Shown here: positions 1 to 8,586 of the stretch, piece by piece
Position numbering within the stretch: the first letter of the stretch is position 1
How the letters are laid out: every line of letters starts with the position of its first letter
Assembly (NCBI RefSeq): GCF_012847335.1
Contig: NZ_JABBDX010000005.1
Location: 124,001-188,000 of the forward strand
From: Psychrobacter sp. MF31
Lineage (GTDB): Bacteria > Pseudomonadota > Gammaproteobacteria > Pseudomonadales > Moraxellaceae
Reading direction: 5' to 3'
DNA: 64,000 nucleotides
Made by a program: the position numbers and the translations under genes
The notes under the pieces: generated by a model
Databases searched by the model: none
What the model saw: only the letters and a program-made list of their open reading frames with translations
Told to the model about the DNA's origin: nothing

Positions 1-18
1 TGATTTTAAATCAAACAT
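1..18 (-). CDS. Start of an unidentified leftward gene, cut by the window edge
   Basis: On the minus strand an AGGAGA Shine-Dalgarno sequence (around 24-29) sits 5 bases before an ATG at 18. Only six codons (M F D L K S) lie inside the window before its edge. The spacing and strength of the ribosome site make a real start likely. Nothing can be said about the product. Confidence 0.5.
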
Positions 19-214
19 GTGGTTCTCCTAATTTTTTATTTTAAATGTTCAAATAGCCGTATTATTTTTAAGTTGTACCCTTCAATATTTTGCTATTTTA
101 GCAGTTATTATTTATCCCTTTTGACATACTACAAAAGCTTTCGGCACTTTTTAAGTGTGAAAGTGTAAGACTACGTTTAAGAACGTTTAAAAACGCGCTC
201 AAAATAAGTAAACA

Positions 215-805
215 TTACCTGTCTACCCGCTCAAGGCGACCGTTTTTCCATTGCATCCGAAAGTGAGTTTCAGGAGCGATCAACTCCCCATCTTCAAAAG
301 CTTCCGGATAAACGCGAAAATTGGGAATCGCACGATATTCAATTCCTTGCTTTGATAAGTCATACTCAATATATTCCTCGCTAAAAGGCGCGTAAAGCAG
401 CACCTCAAAGCTCGTTTTCACCCGCTTATTTTTATCCAAAATAAAATAATAAATCGTGCTGTTGCTATGAACATTGCCGCCAAGCGCGCCTGCCGATTCA
501 AGCTCAACTGCCAAATCAAGATTCCCATCATTGTTAAAATCTTGGGCAATCAAAGGATGAATAGCAATTTGGTAATCGGGCGTGGCGCTTTTTGAACTTG
601 GTTTTTCATCAAAGCAAGAAAACTCTAATGCGCTGGTAGCTTTGACCGTGGTAGCTTTGGGATTGGGAGTTGGAAAACCACAATATTCCAAAACCAAATT
701 ATTGATAATGGTTTTGGGAATTTTTGGCGGATTTATTGGCGCTGAAGCAGCTATCGCTAGTCCCGAACTTGCAAAAAATACAGCGGCGATAAGTAACGTT
801 TTCAT
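215..805 (-). CDS. Secreted protein of unknown function, 196 aa
   Basis: Not recognised as a named family. The chosen ATG at 805 is preceded by GGAGG at good spacing and gives a clear signal peptide (MKTLL, then a hydrophobic stretch ending in an Ala-rich AIAASA cleavage region). An in-frame ATG 10 codons upstream would bury that signal and is less likely. The mature part contains DFNNDGNLDLAVE, resembling an FG-GAP/VCBS-type calcium-binding repeat segment, so a periplasmic single-repeat domain is possible. Two Cys residues near the N-terminus of the mature protein could form a disulfide. It stands alone, downstream of the divergent edge gene and after uvrB on the same strand. Function is inferred only as periplasmic. 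Confidence 0.7.
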   Translation of the reverse strand: MKTLLIAAVFFASSGLAIAASAPINPPKIPKTIINNLVLEYCGFPTPNPKATTVKATSALEFSCFDEKPSSKSATPDYQIAIHPLIAQDFNNDGNLDLAVELESAGALGGNVHSNSTIYYFILDKNKRVKTSFEVLLYAPFSEEYIEYDLSKQGIEYRAIPNFRVYPEAFEDGELIAPETHFRMQWKNGRLERVDR

Positions 806-913
806 TTGCGCCTCCAGTTGCCACTCCTGATACATCTAGCCTATCACAGCCTTAAATGCGGATCGTTATTCAAGCTCAAGTGTTGCTTATCATTCCTGTT
901 AACTTTAACTAAA

Positions 914-946
914 AAAAACGGTCTGACTTGTCATCAAACCGTTTTT
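914..946 (-). terminator. Rho-independent terminator of uvrB
   Basis: Hairpin with AAAACGGTTTGA and TCAGACCGTTTT arms, read on the minus strand, followed by a run of eight T. It lies about 25 bases past the uvrB stop codon. The opposite strand also ends in T5. Confidence 0.75.
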
Positions 947-971
947 ATTAAAGCTTTTGTAAAATCTAAAG

Positions 972-3086
972 CTACTGAACAATATAAGCTTTAAGCTCAA
1001 GGACTTTATCACGAGTTTTAGCGGCTTCCTCAAATTTTAAATCGCGAGAGAGCTGCTGCATTTGTTTTTCTAAGCGCTTGATTTCTTTGGCTAATAAATC
1101 AGGACTTCGTAAAATACTCACATCAACATCCGGCAAATTGCTGCTAATGGCAATGCTTTGGTTGTCGTTGGTGTCCAAATCCTCGCCCGTATCGATCTTA
1201 TCAGTGATGCTTCGGCGAGCGCCCCTTGGGGTAATGTTGTGCTCAAGGTTAAAGGCAATTTGCTTTTCGCGGCGGCGCTCGGTTTCCTCAATCGCTTTTT
1301 CCATGCTTGGAGTGATGCGATCCGCGTACAAAATAGCTTTACCGTTTAAGTGCCTTGCGGCTCGACCAATAGTCTGAATCAGTGATCGCTCTGAGCGTAA
1401 AAAGCCTTCTTTATCGGCGTCAAAAATAGCGACTAAAGACACCTCAGGCATGTCCAAACCTTCCCGAAGTAGGTTAATCCCAACAAGAACGTCATGGACG
1501 CCCGTTCGCAATTCATGAATGATTTGCATGCGCTCAACAGTGTCAATATCCGAGTGCAAATACGCCACTTTGACATCGTATTCTTTTAAATAAATGGTCA
1601 AATCCTCTGCCATTCGCTTGGTCAAGGTCGTGATCAACACGCGCTCATCGACTTCGCGGCGTTTGATGATTTCGGACAACACATCATCGACTTGAGTTAA
1701 AACGGGTCGGATTTCGATCTCAGGGTCGACAAGTCCGGTTGGACGAACGACCTGTTCAACGATTTGCTCGCTATGTTCAAGTTCATATTGCGCAGGGGTT
1801 GCCGTCACAAATATGGTGGCAGGCTTGATGCGCTCCCACTCTTCAAACTTCATTGGACGGTTGTCCATCGCGCTTGGCAGGCGAAAACCGTAATTGACCA
1901 AGTTTTCTTTGCGTGATTTATCGCCTTTATACATCGCACCGATTTGCGATACGGTCACATGCGACTCATCGATAAACAGCAGCGCATCGGACGGAATATA
2001 ATCAAACAGCGTTGGCGGTGCTTCCCCCGAGGGTCGCCCTGATAGATGCTGCGAGTAGTTTTCAATACCGTTGCAGTAGCCTAACTGCTGAATCATTTCC
2101 AAGTCGTATTGGGTGCGCTCTTTGATGCGCTGAGCTTCAATCAGTTTGTTATTGTCGCGAAAATAATTGAGCCGATCTTCAAGCTCAGCTCGGATAGTTT
2201 TGCTCGCCGCTTCAAGCTTGTTTCGCGGGGTGACGTAATGCGATTTGGGATAAATGGTGATTCGCGGCACACTGCGAACGGTTTTGCCAGTTAACGGGTC
2301 AAACCACGTAATTTTTTCGACTTCATCATCAAACAGTTGCACCCGAACGGCAAGCTGCTCAGATTCGGCCGGATAAATATCAAGGGTTTCTCCGCGCAAA
2401 CGATACGTTCCGCGACCAAAATCAAGCTCATTTCGGGTATATTGCAGCTCAACCAAACGCTTAATCATCGCCGTTCTGTCAACCCGATCACCAACGACAA
2501 TATGAAGCAGCATCGTCAAATAGCTTTCCGGATCGCCCAAACCATAAATCGACGACACCGACGCGACAATAATCGCATCACGGCGCTCAAGCAATGCCCG
2601 CGTTGCTGACAGTCGCATCTGATCAATGTGATCGTTAATCGCGCTGTCTTTTTCGATAAAAGTATCGCTTGCCGCAACGTAAGCTTCGGGCTGATAATAG
2701 TCATAGTAACTGACAAAATACTCGACCGCATTGTTGGGAAAAAATGCCTTAAATTCACCATAAAGCTGAGCCGCTAGCGTTTTGTTATGCGCCATAATGA
2801 TGGTCGGTCGTTGACACTCGGCAATCACTTTAGCCATCGTGTAAGTTTTCCCCGACCCTGTCACGCCAAGAAGTAGCTGCTCATCCATTCCTGCATTGAC
2901 GCCCGCGACCAGCTTTTTAATGGCTTGCGGCTGATCCCCTGCCGGCTCAAAGTCGGTCACCATCTCAAAGGCTCGGCTTGAAATTTGCGTTCCTGACGCG
3001 TTGATACCAGATATTTCTGCCTCACCTTGAAGCTGGGTGGCAAGCTGGTTCAACTGTCGTGATGACCGTGGTTCTGGCATTCTCAT
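972..3086 (-). CDS. uvrB: Excinuclease ABC subunit UvrB
   Basis: DNA-damage recognition helicase-like subunit of the UvrABC nucleotide excision repair complex. It takes damaged DNA from UvrA and positions UvrC for incision. Visible features: Walker A GVTGSGKT at about residues 74-81, the [10 protein letters not shown] beta-hairpin region that inserts between DNA strands, DESHVT in the Walker B region, the conserved helicase C-terminal half with [14 protein letters not shown] and QTIGRAARH, and a C-terminal UVR motif ([17 protein letters not shown]) that binds UvrC. At 704 residues it is slightly longer than usual (about 670) because of a roughly 40-residue polar N-terminal tail before FEPAGDQP. 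A start inside that tail cannot be excluded. It is divergent from the GFA-family gene. Confidence 0.97.
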   Translation of the reverse strand: MRMPEPRSSRQLNQLATQLQGEAEISGINASGTQISSRAFEMVTDFEPAGDQPQAIKKLVAGVNAGMDEQLLLGVTGSGKTYTMAKVIAECQRPTIIMAHNKTLAAQLYGEFKAFFPNNAVEYFVSYYDYYQPEAYVAASDTFIEKDSAINDHIDQMRLSATRALLERRDAIIVASVSSIYGLGDPESYLTMLLHIVVGDRVDRTAMIKRLVELQYTRNELDFGRGTYRLRGETLDIYPAESEQLAVRVQLFDDEVEKITWFDPLTGKTVRSVPRITIYPKSHYVTPRNKLEAASKTIRAELEDRLNYFRDNNKLIEAQRIKERTQYDLEMIQQLGYCNGIENYSQHLSGRPSGEAPPTLFDYIPSDALLFIDESHVTVSQIGAMYKGDKSRKENLVNYGFRLPSAMDNRPMKFEEWERIKPATIFVTATPAQYELEHSEQIVEQVVRPTGLVDPEIEIRPVLTQVDDVLSEIIKRREVDERVLITTLTKRMAEDLTIYLKEYDVKVAYLHSDIDTVERMQIIHELRTGVHDVLVGINLLREGLDMPEVSLVAIFDADKEGFLRSERSLIQTIGRAARHLNGKAILYADRITPSMEKAIEETERRREKQIAFNLEHNITPRGARRSITDKIDTGEDLDTNDNQSIAISSNLPDVDVSILRSPDLLAKEIKRLEKQMQQLSRDLKFEEAAKTRDKVLELKAYIVQ

Positions 3087-3248
3087 AAGCAGCTCTATTC
3101 AAAATTATTGAATTAACAATATGGGGCTAATCCCTCGTTTTTAAAGGCGATTTATGCTTCGTTTTCACTATAAAACCTCATAAAAAAGCTACAATTCTAC
3201 CGCCAACTATTCGCTATAGTTTAGCCTTTAAAACTTAAGGACTCACTT

Positions 3249-3674
3249 ATGAAAGGTCATTGTCTTTGCGGTCATATTCAAGTTGAATTGGAAGATATTC
3301 ATACATTTGAAGCTTGTCATTGCGGGATGTGTCGGCGTTGGGGCAGCGGTCCTTTGATGGCAGTTCATAGCCAAGCTAAGCCTGACATTCAAGGCTTAGA
3401 TAATCTTACCGTTTATCCTTCATCAAGTTGGGCGGAGCGCGCCTTTTGTCAAACTTGTGGCACTCATATTTACTACCATCAGCTTGGCGCAAAAAGCTAT
3501 GTGCTATCGTTAGGCTTATTTCAAAATCAGCCGGAGTTTGACTTTAAAAGTCAGATTTTTATTGATAAAAAGCCCCCTTATTATGATTTTGCCAATCAAA
3601 CCGAGCTGCTTACTCAAGATCAGCTGTTTGAAAAGTTTGCTGAAAAAGGCATTTCAGTTGATAAATTCGATTAA
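3249..3674 (+). CDS. GFA/CENP-V family zinc protein, 141 aa
   Basis: Member of the glutathione-dependent formaldehyde-activating (GFA) fold family. The two zinc clusters are visible: CLCG at the N-terminus with CHCGMCRRWGSGP, and FCQTCGTHIYYH in the middle. Length (141 aa) fits the family. Family members are annotated as S-(hydroxymethyl)glutathione synthases, but most have no proven activity, so a specific substrate is not claimed. The start follows TTAAGGACTCACTT, with AAGGA at good spacing. It is a single gene, divergent from uvrB and followed by an AT-rich gap before dps. Confidence 0.8.
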   Translation: MKGHCLCGHIQVELEDIHTFEACHCGMCRRWGSGPLMAVHSQAKPDIQGLDNLTVYPSSSWAERAFCQTCGTHIYYHQLGAKSYVLSLGLFQNQPEFDFKSQIFIDKKPPYYDFANQTELLTQDQLFEKFAEKGISVDKFD

Positions 3675-3944
3675 TAAATTTGGCTAATAAATAAAGTTGT
3701 AAGTCATTTTTATCTATGGAACACAAAGCTATTAAACAATAGCATTTACAAAGCTTTGCACAGTTAACAAAGCCATTACATGCCTACCTCACAAACCCTA
3801 ACTCTTGCTCTAGACTGACAGTTTGATCGTGTTAAGATAGTTTTTGTGGTAACCAATTGGCAGATAAAATAAAGCATAGAAATAATGGCGCTTGATTTGC
3901 TCTGTTAATTTGAAAATAACAACAAATAAGAACTGGAGAAAATA

Positions 3945-4451
3945 ATGAGAGAACGCTACGCAAGTGGAATTGATGACGACACCGCGAAAAAAATGTCTGA
4001 TCTATTAAATGCCAACCTTGCCAACGTCATTGATTTGACTTTAGATGGTAAGCAGTGTCACTGGAACCTTCAAGGCACTGGATTTATTGGCGTTCACCAA
4101 CTTCTTGATGATACCGCAGATCGTATTCGTGAAGTCTCTGATGCGCTTGCCGAACGTATCGTTATCCTAGGTGGTGAGCCCGATGGTCGTGCAAGCCGTG
4201 TGGTCAAAGACTCAATCCTTGAGCCTTACCCCATTGACATTGCAACGGTTGAAGAACACGTTCGAGCATTAACGGGTCGCTACAAAAAAGTCGCCGCAAA
4301 ACTTCGTGAAGCGATTGATACAGCAAGTGAAGCGGGTGATGAAGATACCGCTGACTTATTCACGGAAGCCAGCCGCGTGATCGACAAAGACGCTTGGTTC
4401 ATTGGCGCAAACGCTCCAAAAGAAAACACCTTTAATAACAAAAGCAAATAA
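3945..4451 (+). CDS. dps: Dps-family DNA-protection ferritin (first copy)
   Basis: Mini-ferritin that oxidises Fe(II) with peroxide, stores iron in a 12-mer shell and shields DNA in starved or stressed cells. The inter-subunit ferroxidase ligands are all at canonical spacing: H39, H51, D55, D66 and E70, matching the H-12-H-4-D-11-D-4-E pattern of E. coli Dps. HWN follows the first ligand. Length 168 aa is normal. The N-terminus (MRERYASGIDDD) has few lysines, unlike the Lys-rich DNA-binding tail of E. coli Dps, so direct DNA binding is uncertain. The start is preceded by CTGGAGAAAATA. The gene is followed by a terminator shared with the convergent CDF gene. A second, divergent Dps lies at 20263. 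Confidence 0.93.
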   Translation: MRERYASGIDDDTAKKMSDLLNANLANVIDLTLDGKQCHWNLQGTGFIGVHQLLDDTADRIREVSDALAERIVILGGEPDGRASRVVKDSILEPYPIDIATVEEHVRALTGRYKKVAAKLREAIDTASEAGDEDTADLFTEASRVIDKDAWFIGANAPKENTFNNKSK

Positions 4452-4476
4452 GTAAAAAAGCTATTGTTAATTTAAT

Positions 4477-4506
4477 AAAAAAGTCGCTTTTATTAGCGAC
4501 TTTTTT
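4477..4506. terminator. Bidirectional terminator between dps and the CDF transporter
   Basis: AAAAAAGTCGC / GCGACTTTTTT hairpin with a T run on both strands, placed between two convergent genes. Confidence 0.85.
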
Positions 4507-4535
4507 ATGGCGGTTTAATTTTAAAAATAAACCTC

Positions 4536-5570
4536 TTATTTTGGCAAGGTTAAAACTTCAGCGTTTGGCACCGACAGCGTTAAAATCGATTCTTGAAATA
4601 ACGGATTGGCGCGAAACTGATTTTCAATCTCTTCAAATTTTTGCGCCAAATGCTGCTCTTGCTGATTTCCCGTGATATCAACAGCTGCCACCATAAAGAT
4701 CTTTTGTGGTCCCACCCACTCTAAATGCAAGTAAGAGACGCTATCAATATCCGGCTGAGCCAGCAATTGCTTTAATACGTAGCAGTGCATCTCATCGGAA
4801 ACTTTGTGCCCCACCAAAAAATCCCGATTGCGGCTGATCAAAAAGACCGCAACAATGGCTAATAACACGCCGACAATAATAGAGCCTAGCGCATCCCAAA
4901 CAGGATTGCCCGTATATGCATGAAGTCCCATAGCAATGGCTGCAATCAGCAAGCCAACGACCGCCGCCAAATCTTCAAAAAATACGCCGCGAAGGGTTGG
5001 GTTTGAAGTTTCGACCACATAGCCAATCGCACTAACATTTAGCTTATCGCCGTGCTGCTTACTTTGCCGATACGCTTGCACGAGCGAGAAGCCTTCTAAT
5101 ACAAAGGCAATGGCTAAAATCACAAACCCAATAGTGTAGTTGGTTTCGGTTTCCGCTGCGCTCCACTCTTTGATCCCCGTATAGATCGACACCACCGCCC
5201 CCGCCATAAACACACCAAACGCAGCAATCATCGACCAAACATAAGATTCTTTACCATAGCCTAACGGGTGACTTTTATCAGCAGGTTTGATCGCTTTTTT
5301 TTCCGCAATAATCAGCAATGTGCCATTGCCCGTATCTGCCCAAGAGTGCGCCGCTTCTGCAATTAACGAGGCAGATCCTGTCATAAACGCTGCAAACGTT
5401 TTAGCAATGGCGATCAATAAATTGGCACCGACCGCAATTAACACCGTGATCAGCGAGCTTTGCGGCTTATGATGGCTTACACTTTCGCCTCGGGCGCGCG
5501 GGACTGCCTGATCTTGTGTTTCAGGTTGCTGATTGACTGGTTGAGTGCTAACTGGGGGCTTTGAGCTCAT
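4536..5570 (-). CDS. Cation diffusion facilitator (CDF) transporter
   Basis: Inner-membrane divalent metal (probably zinc) exporter driven by proton exchange. About six hydrophobic segments are visible. The N-terminal part carries the CDF signature SASLIAEAAHSWADTGNG, with the HxxxD metal site in the second helix. Instead of the usual HxxxD of the fifth helix it has FFEDLAAVVG, and later GNPVWDALGSIIVG. This arrangement resembles the ZnT9-like branch rather than classical ZitB or FieF. A cytoplasmic C-terminal domain follows. The roughly 30-residue N-terminal tail is Gln/Pro-rich and polar. Metal specificity is not readable from the sequence. It is convergent with dps. Confidence 0.88.
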   Translation of the reverse strand: MSSKPPVSTQPVNQQPETQDQAVPRARGESVSHHKPQSSLITVLIAVGANLLIAIAKTFAAFMTGSASLIAEAAHSWADTGNGTLLIIAEKKAIKPADKSHPLGYGKESYVWSMIAAFGVFMAGAVVSIYTGIKEWSAAETETNYTIGFVILAIAFVLEGFSLVQAYRQSKQHGDKLNVSAIGYVVETSNPTLRGVFFEDLAAVVGLLIAAIAMGLHAYTGNPVWDALGSIIVGVLLAIVAVFLISRNRDFLVGHKVSDEMHCYVLKQLLAQPDIDSVSYLHLEWVGPQKIFMVAAVDITGNQQEQHLAQKFEEIENQFRANPLFQESILTLSVPNAEVLTLPK

Positions 5571-5715
5571 AAAAATCTCAGATTAAAAAAGTTACGCTTA
5601 GCCTAAATCATCTCGCGTCATAGTACAGTAGCGCTTTGGTGGCGCAAGCGTTAATTAATTTCGTTTTTAACCTTGTTAAAATGAGTGCCCAAGCCTAAAT
5701 TTTATCAAGTGATCT

Positions 5716-6264
5716 TTACTCTTCTTCAGCGTTGGTGCCAAGCTCGCCCACCATCGCAGAAAAATCACAGCTTGGGCGACGAGCGCGCTCCATATAAAAC
5801 TTGCGGCGATCAAGAGCGGCATCAAATCGGCATTGCTGAAGCGGCGTTTTGATATTAAGCGGTGGAATTGCAGTGGGTTTGCGATTTTCATCGACCGCCA
5901 CCATAGTAAAATAGCAGCTGTTGGTATGGCGAATGGTTCGCGCCCGAACGTCTTCGGCTTCAACACGAATGCCCACCTCCATCGAGGTGCGACCAACATA
6001 GTTAACACTTGCCGCAAAAGTGACCAGCTCACCGACGTAAATTGGCTCACGAAACATCACTTGATCAACGGATAAAGTCACCACGTAGCTGCCGCTATAG
6101 CGACTGGCGCAAGCATAAGCAACTTTATCAAGCAGTTTTAACAAATCACCGCCGTGAACGTTACCAATAAAGTTTGCCATATCTGGCGTCATCAACACCG
6201 ACATATAAAGCTCATGATTGAGCGGCGCTTTTTTTGTGGTGCTAGAGTTGCTGTGTTGAGCCAT
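5716..6264 (-). CDS. Acyl-CoA thioesterase, hotdog fold (YciA/ACOT type)
   Basis: Predicted cytoplasmic hydrolase of acyl-CoA esters. It shows the hotdog-fold signature of this group: MTPDMANFIGNVHGGDLLKL followed by DKVAYACASRYSG, with the catalytic N/D region (GNVHGG), then SVDQVMFREPIYVGELVTF and a long strand to YFTMVAVDE. At 182 aa it is a single-hotdog protein that would work as an oligomer. The start has AAGGATAGGT just upstream of ATG. The C-terminal 30 residues beyond the fold are charged. It is alone on the minus strand between the CDF gene and the tRNA-Asn pair. Confidence 0.88.
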   Translation of the reverse strand: MAQHSNSSTTKKAPLNHELYMSVLMTPDMANFIGNVHGGDLLKLLDKVAYACASRYSGSYVVTLSVDQVMFREPIYVGELVTFAASVNYVGRTSMEVGIRVEAEDVRARTIRHTNSCYFTMVAVDENRKPTAIPPLNIKTPLQQCRFDAALDRRKFYMERARRPSCDFSAMVGELGTNAEEE

Positions 6265-6566
6265 ACCTATCCTTAAGTTTTGAGCTGTCCCAAGAGTTTT
6301 GAATCAGTGTAACGCAGATTAGCAAAGTTTTGGGAGCACTATTTCTGTAATCTTGCATTTTTATGCTAAATCGACCAGTTTTATTATGACTTACGGTTAT
6401 GATTAACTTATCATTGGCTGTCTTAGTCATCTAAAAGCGCTTTTAAGCATTTATTTAAAAGTACCTTTAAGCAAGTTATTAAAAAATCGCTAAAATTAAT
6501 TTACTTTTGATATCAACGCCTTATTTTAATCCCTGATAGTTTTTTAAAAATATTTGGCAAAAGTGC

Positions 6567-6594
6567 TTGACCAATTTTTTATCTTTGCTAGAAT
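6567..6594 (+). promoter_or_regulatory. Sigma70-type promoter of first tRNA-Asn
   Basis: TTGACC (6567-6572), a 16-bp spacer, TAGAAT (6589-6594), then a short GC-rich start region, about 26 bases before the tRNA. Confidence 0.75.
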
Positions 6595-6620
6595 ACGCCC
6601 CACTTAGCAACAACTTCTAA

Positions 6621-6696
6621 TCCCCAATAGCTCAGTTGGTAGAGCGTCGGACTGTTAATCCGTGTGTCCCTGGTTCGAGCCCAGGTTGGGGAGCCA
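6621..6696 (+). tRNA. tRNA-Asn (GTT), first copy
   Basis: A 76-base cloverleaf. The acceptor arms TCCCCAA/TTGGGGA are complementary and the D-arm has AGCTCAGTTGGTAGAGC. The anticodon GTT is at 6654-6656 inside ACTGTTAAT, the T-arm is GGTTCGAGCC, and the CCA end is encoded. It is identical to the copy at 6917. Confidence 0.97.
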
Positions 6697-6747
6697 AATT
6701 CTAGCAAGACCTTGAATGCTTTTGATTCAGTTATGGCAAATGCCAAT

Positions 6748-6776
6748 ACCCTCATCCACTTGATGAGGGTTTTTTT
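6748..6776 (+). terminator. Terminator of first tRNA-Asn
   Basis: CCCTCATC / GATGAGGG hairpin with a five-base loop, followed by T7. Confidence 0.9.
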
Positions 6777-6840
6777 CTGCTTAAAATAAACATTCTCAAC
6801 GATTCAAAGCTTATTTTTGATAAATATTTTATCCAAATGC

Positions 6841-6869
6841 TTGACAGTTACTAAACGCTTAGCTAGAAT
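6841..6869 (+). promoter_or_regulatory. Sigma70-type promoter of second tRNA-Asn
   Basis: Perfect TTGACA (6841-6846), a 17-bp spacer and TAGAAT (6864-6869). The surrounding bases partly resemble those at the first tRNA-Asn, which suggests that gene and promoter were duplicated together. Confidence 0.8.
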
Positions 6870-6916
6870 GTGTCCCACATAACGAGATGCCAAAAGCGTA
6901 TCTGTTATGATGTTAA

Positions 6917-6992
6917 TCCCCAATAGCTCAGTTGGTAGAGCGTCGGACTGTTAATCCGTGTGTCCCTGGTTCGAGCCCAGGTTGGGGAGCCA
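6917..6992 (+). tRNA. tRNA-Asn (GTT), second copy
   Basis: The same 76 bases as the copy 296 bases upstream, with CCA encoded. It has its own promoter and terminator, so the two are separate transcription units rather than one tRNA operon. Confidence 0.97.
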
Positions 6993-6998
6993 AATTCA

Positions 6999-7033
6999 AA
7001 AAGCCTTCATCATAATCTGATGGAGGCTTTTTT
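6999..7033 (+). terminator. Terminator of second tRNA-Asn
   Basis: AAGCCTTCATCA / TGATGGAGGCTT hairpin (one G-T pair) ending in T6. Confidence 0.88.
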
Positions 7034-7103
7034 ATGCGCTCTATTTTTGTTCGCGCTCAATAGCTGCTATCATCTGTCATTATACAATCAATAAAGGTGA
7101 ATT

Positions 7104-7430
7104 ATGATTCCTGTTCGCATCAAAAATAAGTTTTCGGATCATCCGCAAAAGGTCATGCGCCCGATCAGTATTCGCTTATCGGAGGAGATGATTGAGCTGC
7201 TATCGGCAACTGCCGCTGATCTTGGTTTTAAACGCATTCAAGGCTTGATTCGCTTATATATCCGCCAAGGTCTTGATCGCGATCATCAAGATTATACGTT
7301 AGCTCATGATGAGGTATTTATTGAAAAACTGCGCAAACATGGGGTCAGTCAGCGCATTATTGATGAGGCAATCAAAGATACTCATAACAATAATATCTCG
7401 CAGCCGTTATCTGAACTGCAAGATAAATAA
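7104..7430 (+). CDS. Orphan ribbon-helix-helix-like protein, 108 aa
   Basis: Not a named family. Residues about 19-55 (RPISIRLSEEMIELLSATAA, then LGFKRIQGLIRLYIRQGLDR) have the strand-helix-helix pattern of ribbon-helix-helix DNA-binding domains: alternating hydrophobics in the strand, a helix, a Gly turn, and a second helix rich in Arg. The C-terminal part is a charged helix ending in a polar tail. Such folds are common in antitoxins and small repressors, but no toxin-like partner is adjacent. The next gene is a lipoprotein 138 bases downstream. The start has AAAGGTGAATT before ATG. DNA binding is inferred from pattern only. Confidence 0.75.
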   Translation: MIPVRIKNKFSDHPQKVMRPISIRLSEEMIELLSATAADLGFKRIQGLIRLYIRQGLDRDHQDYTLAHDEVFIEKLRKHGVSQRIIDEAIKDTHNNNISQPLSELQDK

Positions 7431-7568
7431 AGCTTATAACTTAAACCTAAAAATGAGTTAACCTTGCAAAAGTTAACACAACCCAGCGCGAATTGCCCCC
7501 AAAGCGCTTGGAAAAACGCGCTATATTAAACGTTATAAAGATAGGTTCAAAGCATTAGGGGGCGAAGG

Positions 7569-8348
7569 ATGTCAGGAGTTACCAATGATGTTCAGTATCA
7601 AATTAACGTAACGGGTCAAGCGAAAGTGGCGGCAGCGCTGATCATAGCCGTTTTAAGCGCAAGTATGATGCTAAGCGGCTGCTCGACCCCGCAAGATGAT
7701 CCTATGCAGCAAACGATTCCAACGGATGCAGAGCACTGGCAAAAAAATCTTGAGACCGCACTTAAAAAACTGCCCGATGATGATCGCAAATTGCTAAGCC
7801 GCTATATGATCCGTATGAAGCTAAGCCAAGCTTATGAGTCCGGAGCCATTCCGCGAATAACGATTGCGCAAGCGCTCGTTCAGCAGCGCGAATATGAACG
7901 GCTACACCCTGACAATCCTACCGGTAAACAAAGCCCTGTTGCTGCTACCAATAACGCAGCTATTAATAGCAATTTTCCAATTGTTTTGCTTCCGGTAAAA
8001 TCAAGCGTAAATGACAGCTTAAATCAAGTGAAATTGCAATTTGTGATCAGCAATCATGGCATCACGCCTATCAAAAGCTTTAAGGGCACGCTACTACTTT
8101 TGAATAATAAAGCAAATAGCAGCAAAAAAAATACGCTCGATGCCAAACCGATTGTTATTCCAAGAACGCAGTTTATCCCGCCAATCATGCCTGATCAATC
8201 TGGAATTATAGCTATCGATACCAGCATTGAGGACATCAATGTGATGCGGGCAATTCAAAATCCGCAAAACGTGAGCGTTCACGTAGAGAGCGGAACTGTT
8301 ATCTTGACAGATGGTCGCGGAATTGAGATTGGTCAACAAGCTAAATAA
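7569..8348 (+). CDS. Predicted lipoprotein of unknown function, 259 aa
   Basis: The N-terminus has a hydrophobic segment ending in a lipobox, LSGC with Cys at about residue 38, followed by STPQDD. Acidic residues after the Cys (Asp at +5 and +6) do not match the Asp +2 inner-membrane retention signal, so outer-membrane sorting is plausible. A charged, Gln-rich helical region follows (about 55-115), then a region with strand-like alternation (about 135-255) that could be an Ig-like domain. The start is uncertain: the n-region is long at 19 residues and the ribosome site GGCGAAGG directly abuts the ATG. No family was recognised. It precedes the terminator shared with tRNA-Ser. Confidence 0.75.
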   Translation: MSGVTNDVQYQINVTGQAKVAAALIIAVLSASMMLSGCSTPQDDPMQQTIPTDAEHWQKNLETALKKLPDDDRKLLSRYMIRMKLSQAYESGAIPRITIAQALVQQREYERLHPDNPTGKQSPVAATNNAAINSNFPIVLLPVKSSVNDSLNQVKLQFVISNHGITPIKSFKGTLLLLNNKANSSKKNTLDAKPIVIPRTQFIPPIMPDQSGIIAIDTSIEDINVMRAIQNPQNVSVHVESGTVILTDGRGIEIGQQAK

Positions 8349-8393
8349 TAATGCTGACGACTAAACGTTTAAAACTGACTTTTAACACCCATA

Positions 8394-8428
8394 AAAAAAG
8401 CCCCAATCACTAACGATTAGGGCTTTTT
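8394..8428. terminator. Bidirectional terminator between lipoprotein gene and tRNA-Ser
   Basis: AAAAAGCCCTAATC / GATTGGGGCTTTTT type hairpin (one wobble), with T runs on both strands, lying between a plus-strand gene and a minus-strand tRNA. Confidence 0.85.
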
Positions 8429-8433
8429 CAATT

Positions 8434-8524
8434 TGGCGGAGACGGTGAGATTCGAACTCACGAAGGGCTATGAACCCTTGCCGGTTTTCAAGACCGGTGC
8501 ATTCAACCGCTCTGCCACGTCTCC
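8434..8524 (-). tRNA. tRNA-Ser (TGA)
   Basis: A 91-base class II tRNA on the minus strand. The acceptor GGAGACG pairs with CGTCTCC, the anticodon loop CTTGAAA carries TGA, the long variable arm CAAGGGTTCATAGCCCTTC is self-complementary, the T-arm is GAGTTCGAATCTC, and CCA is encoded. Confidence 0.96.
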
Positions 8525-8535
8525 ATAGGTGCATC

Positions 8536-8563
8536 ATTATAGCGATATTTTTGCAGATGGCAA
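8536..8563 (-). promoter_or_regulatory. Promoter of tRNA-Ser
   Basis: On the minus strand TTGCCA (8563-8558), a 16-bp spacer and TATAAT (8541-8536), 11 bases before the mature tRNA 5' end. Confidence 0.7.
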
Positions 8564-8586
8564 GGGCTTTTTTTCAAAAAATTAAA

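Noticed and set aside
3728-3743. GCTATT-AAAC-AATAGC palindrome before dps as an OxyR-type site
   Set aside because: Only one short dyad. The repeated ATAG/CTAT spacing of an OxyR site is missing, and it may just be a weak hairpin after the GFA gene.
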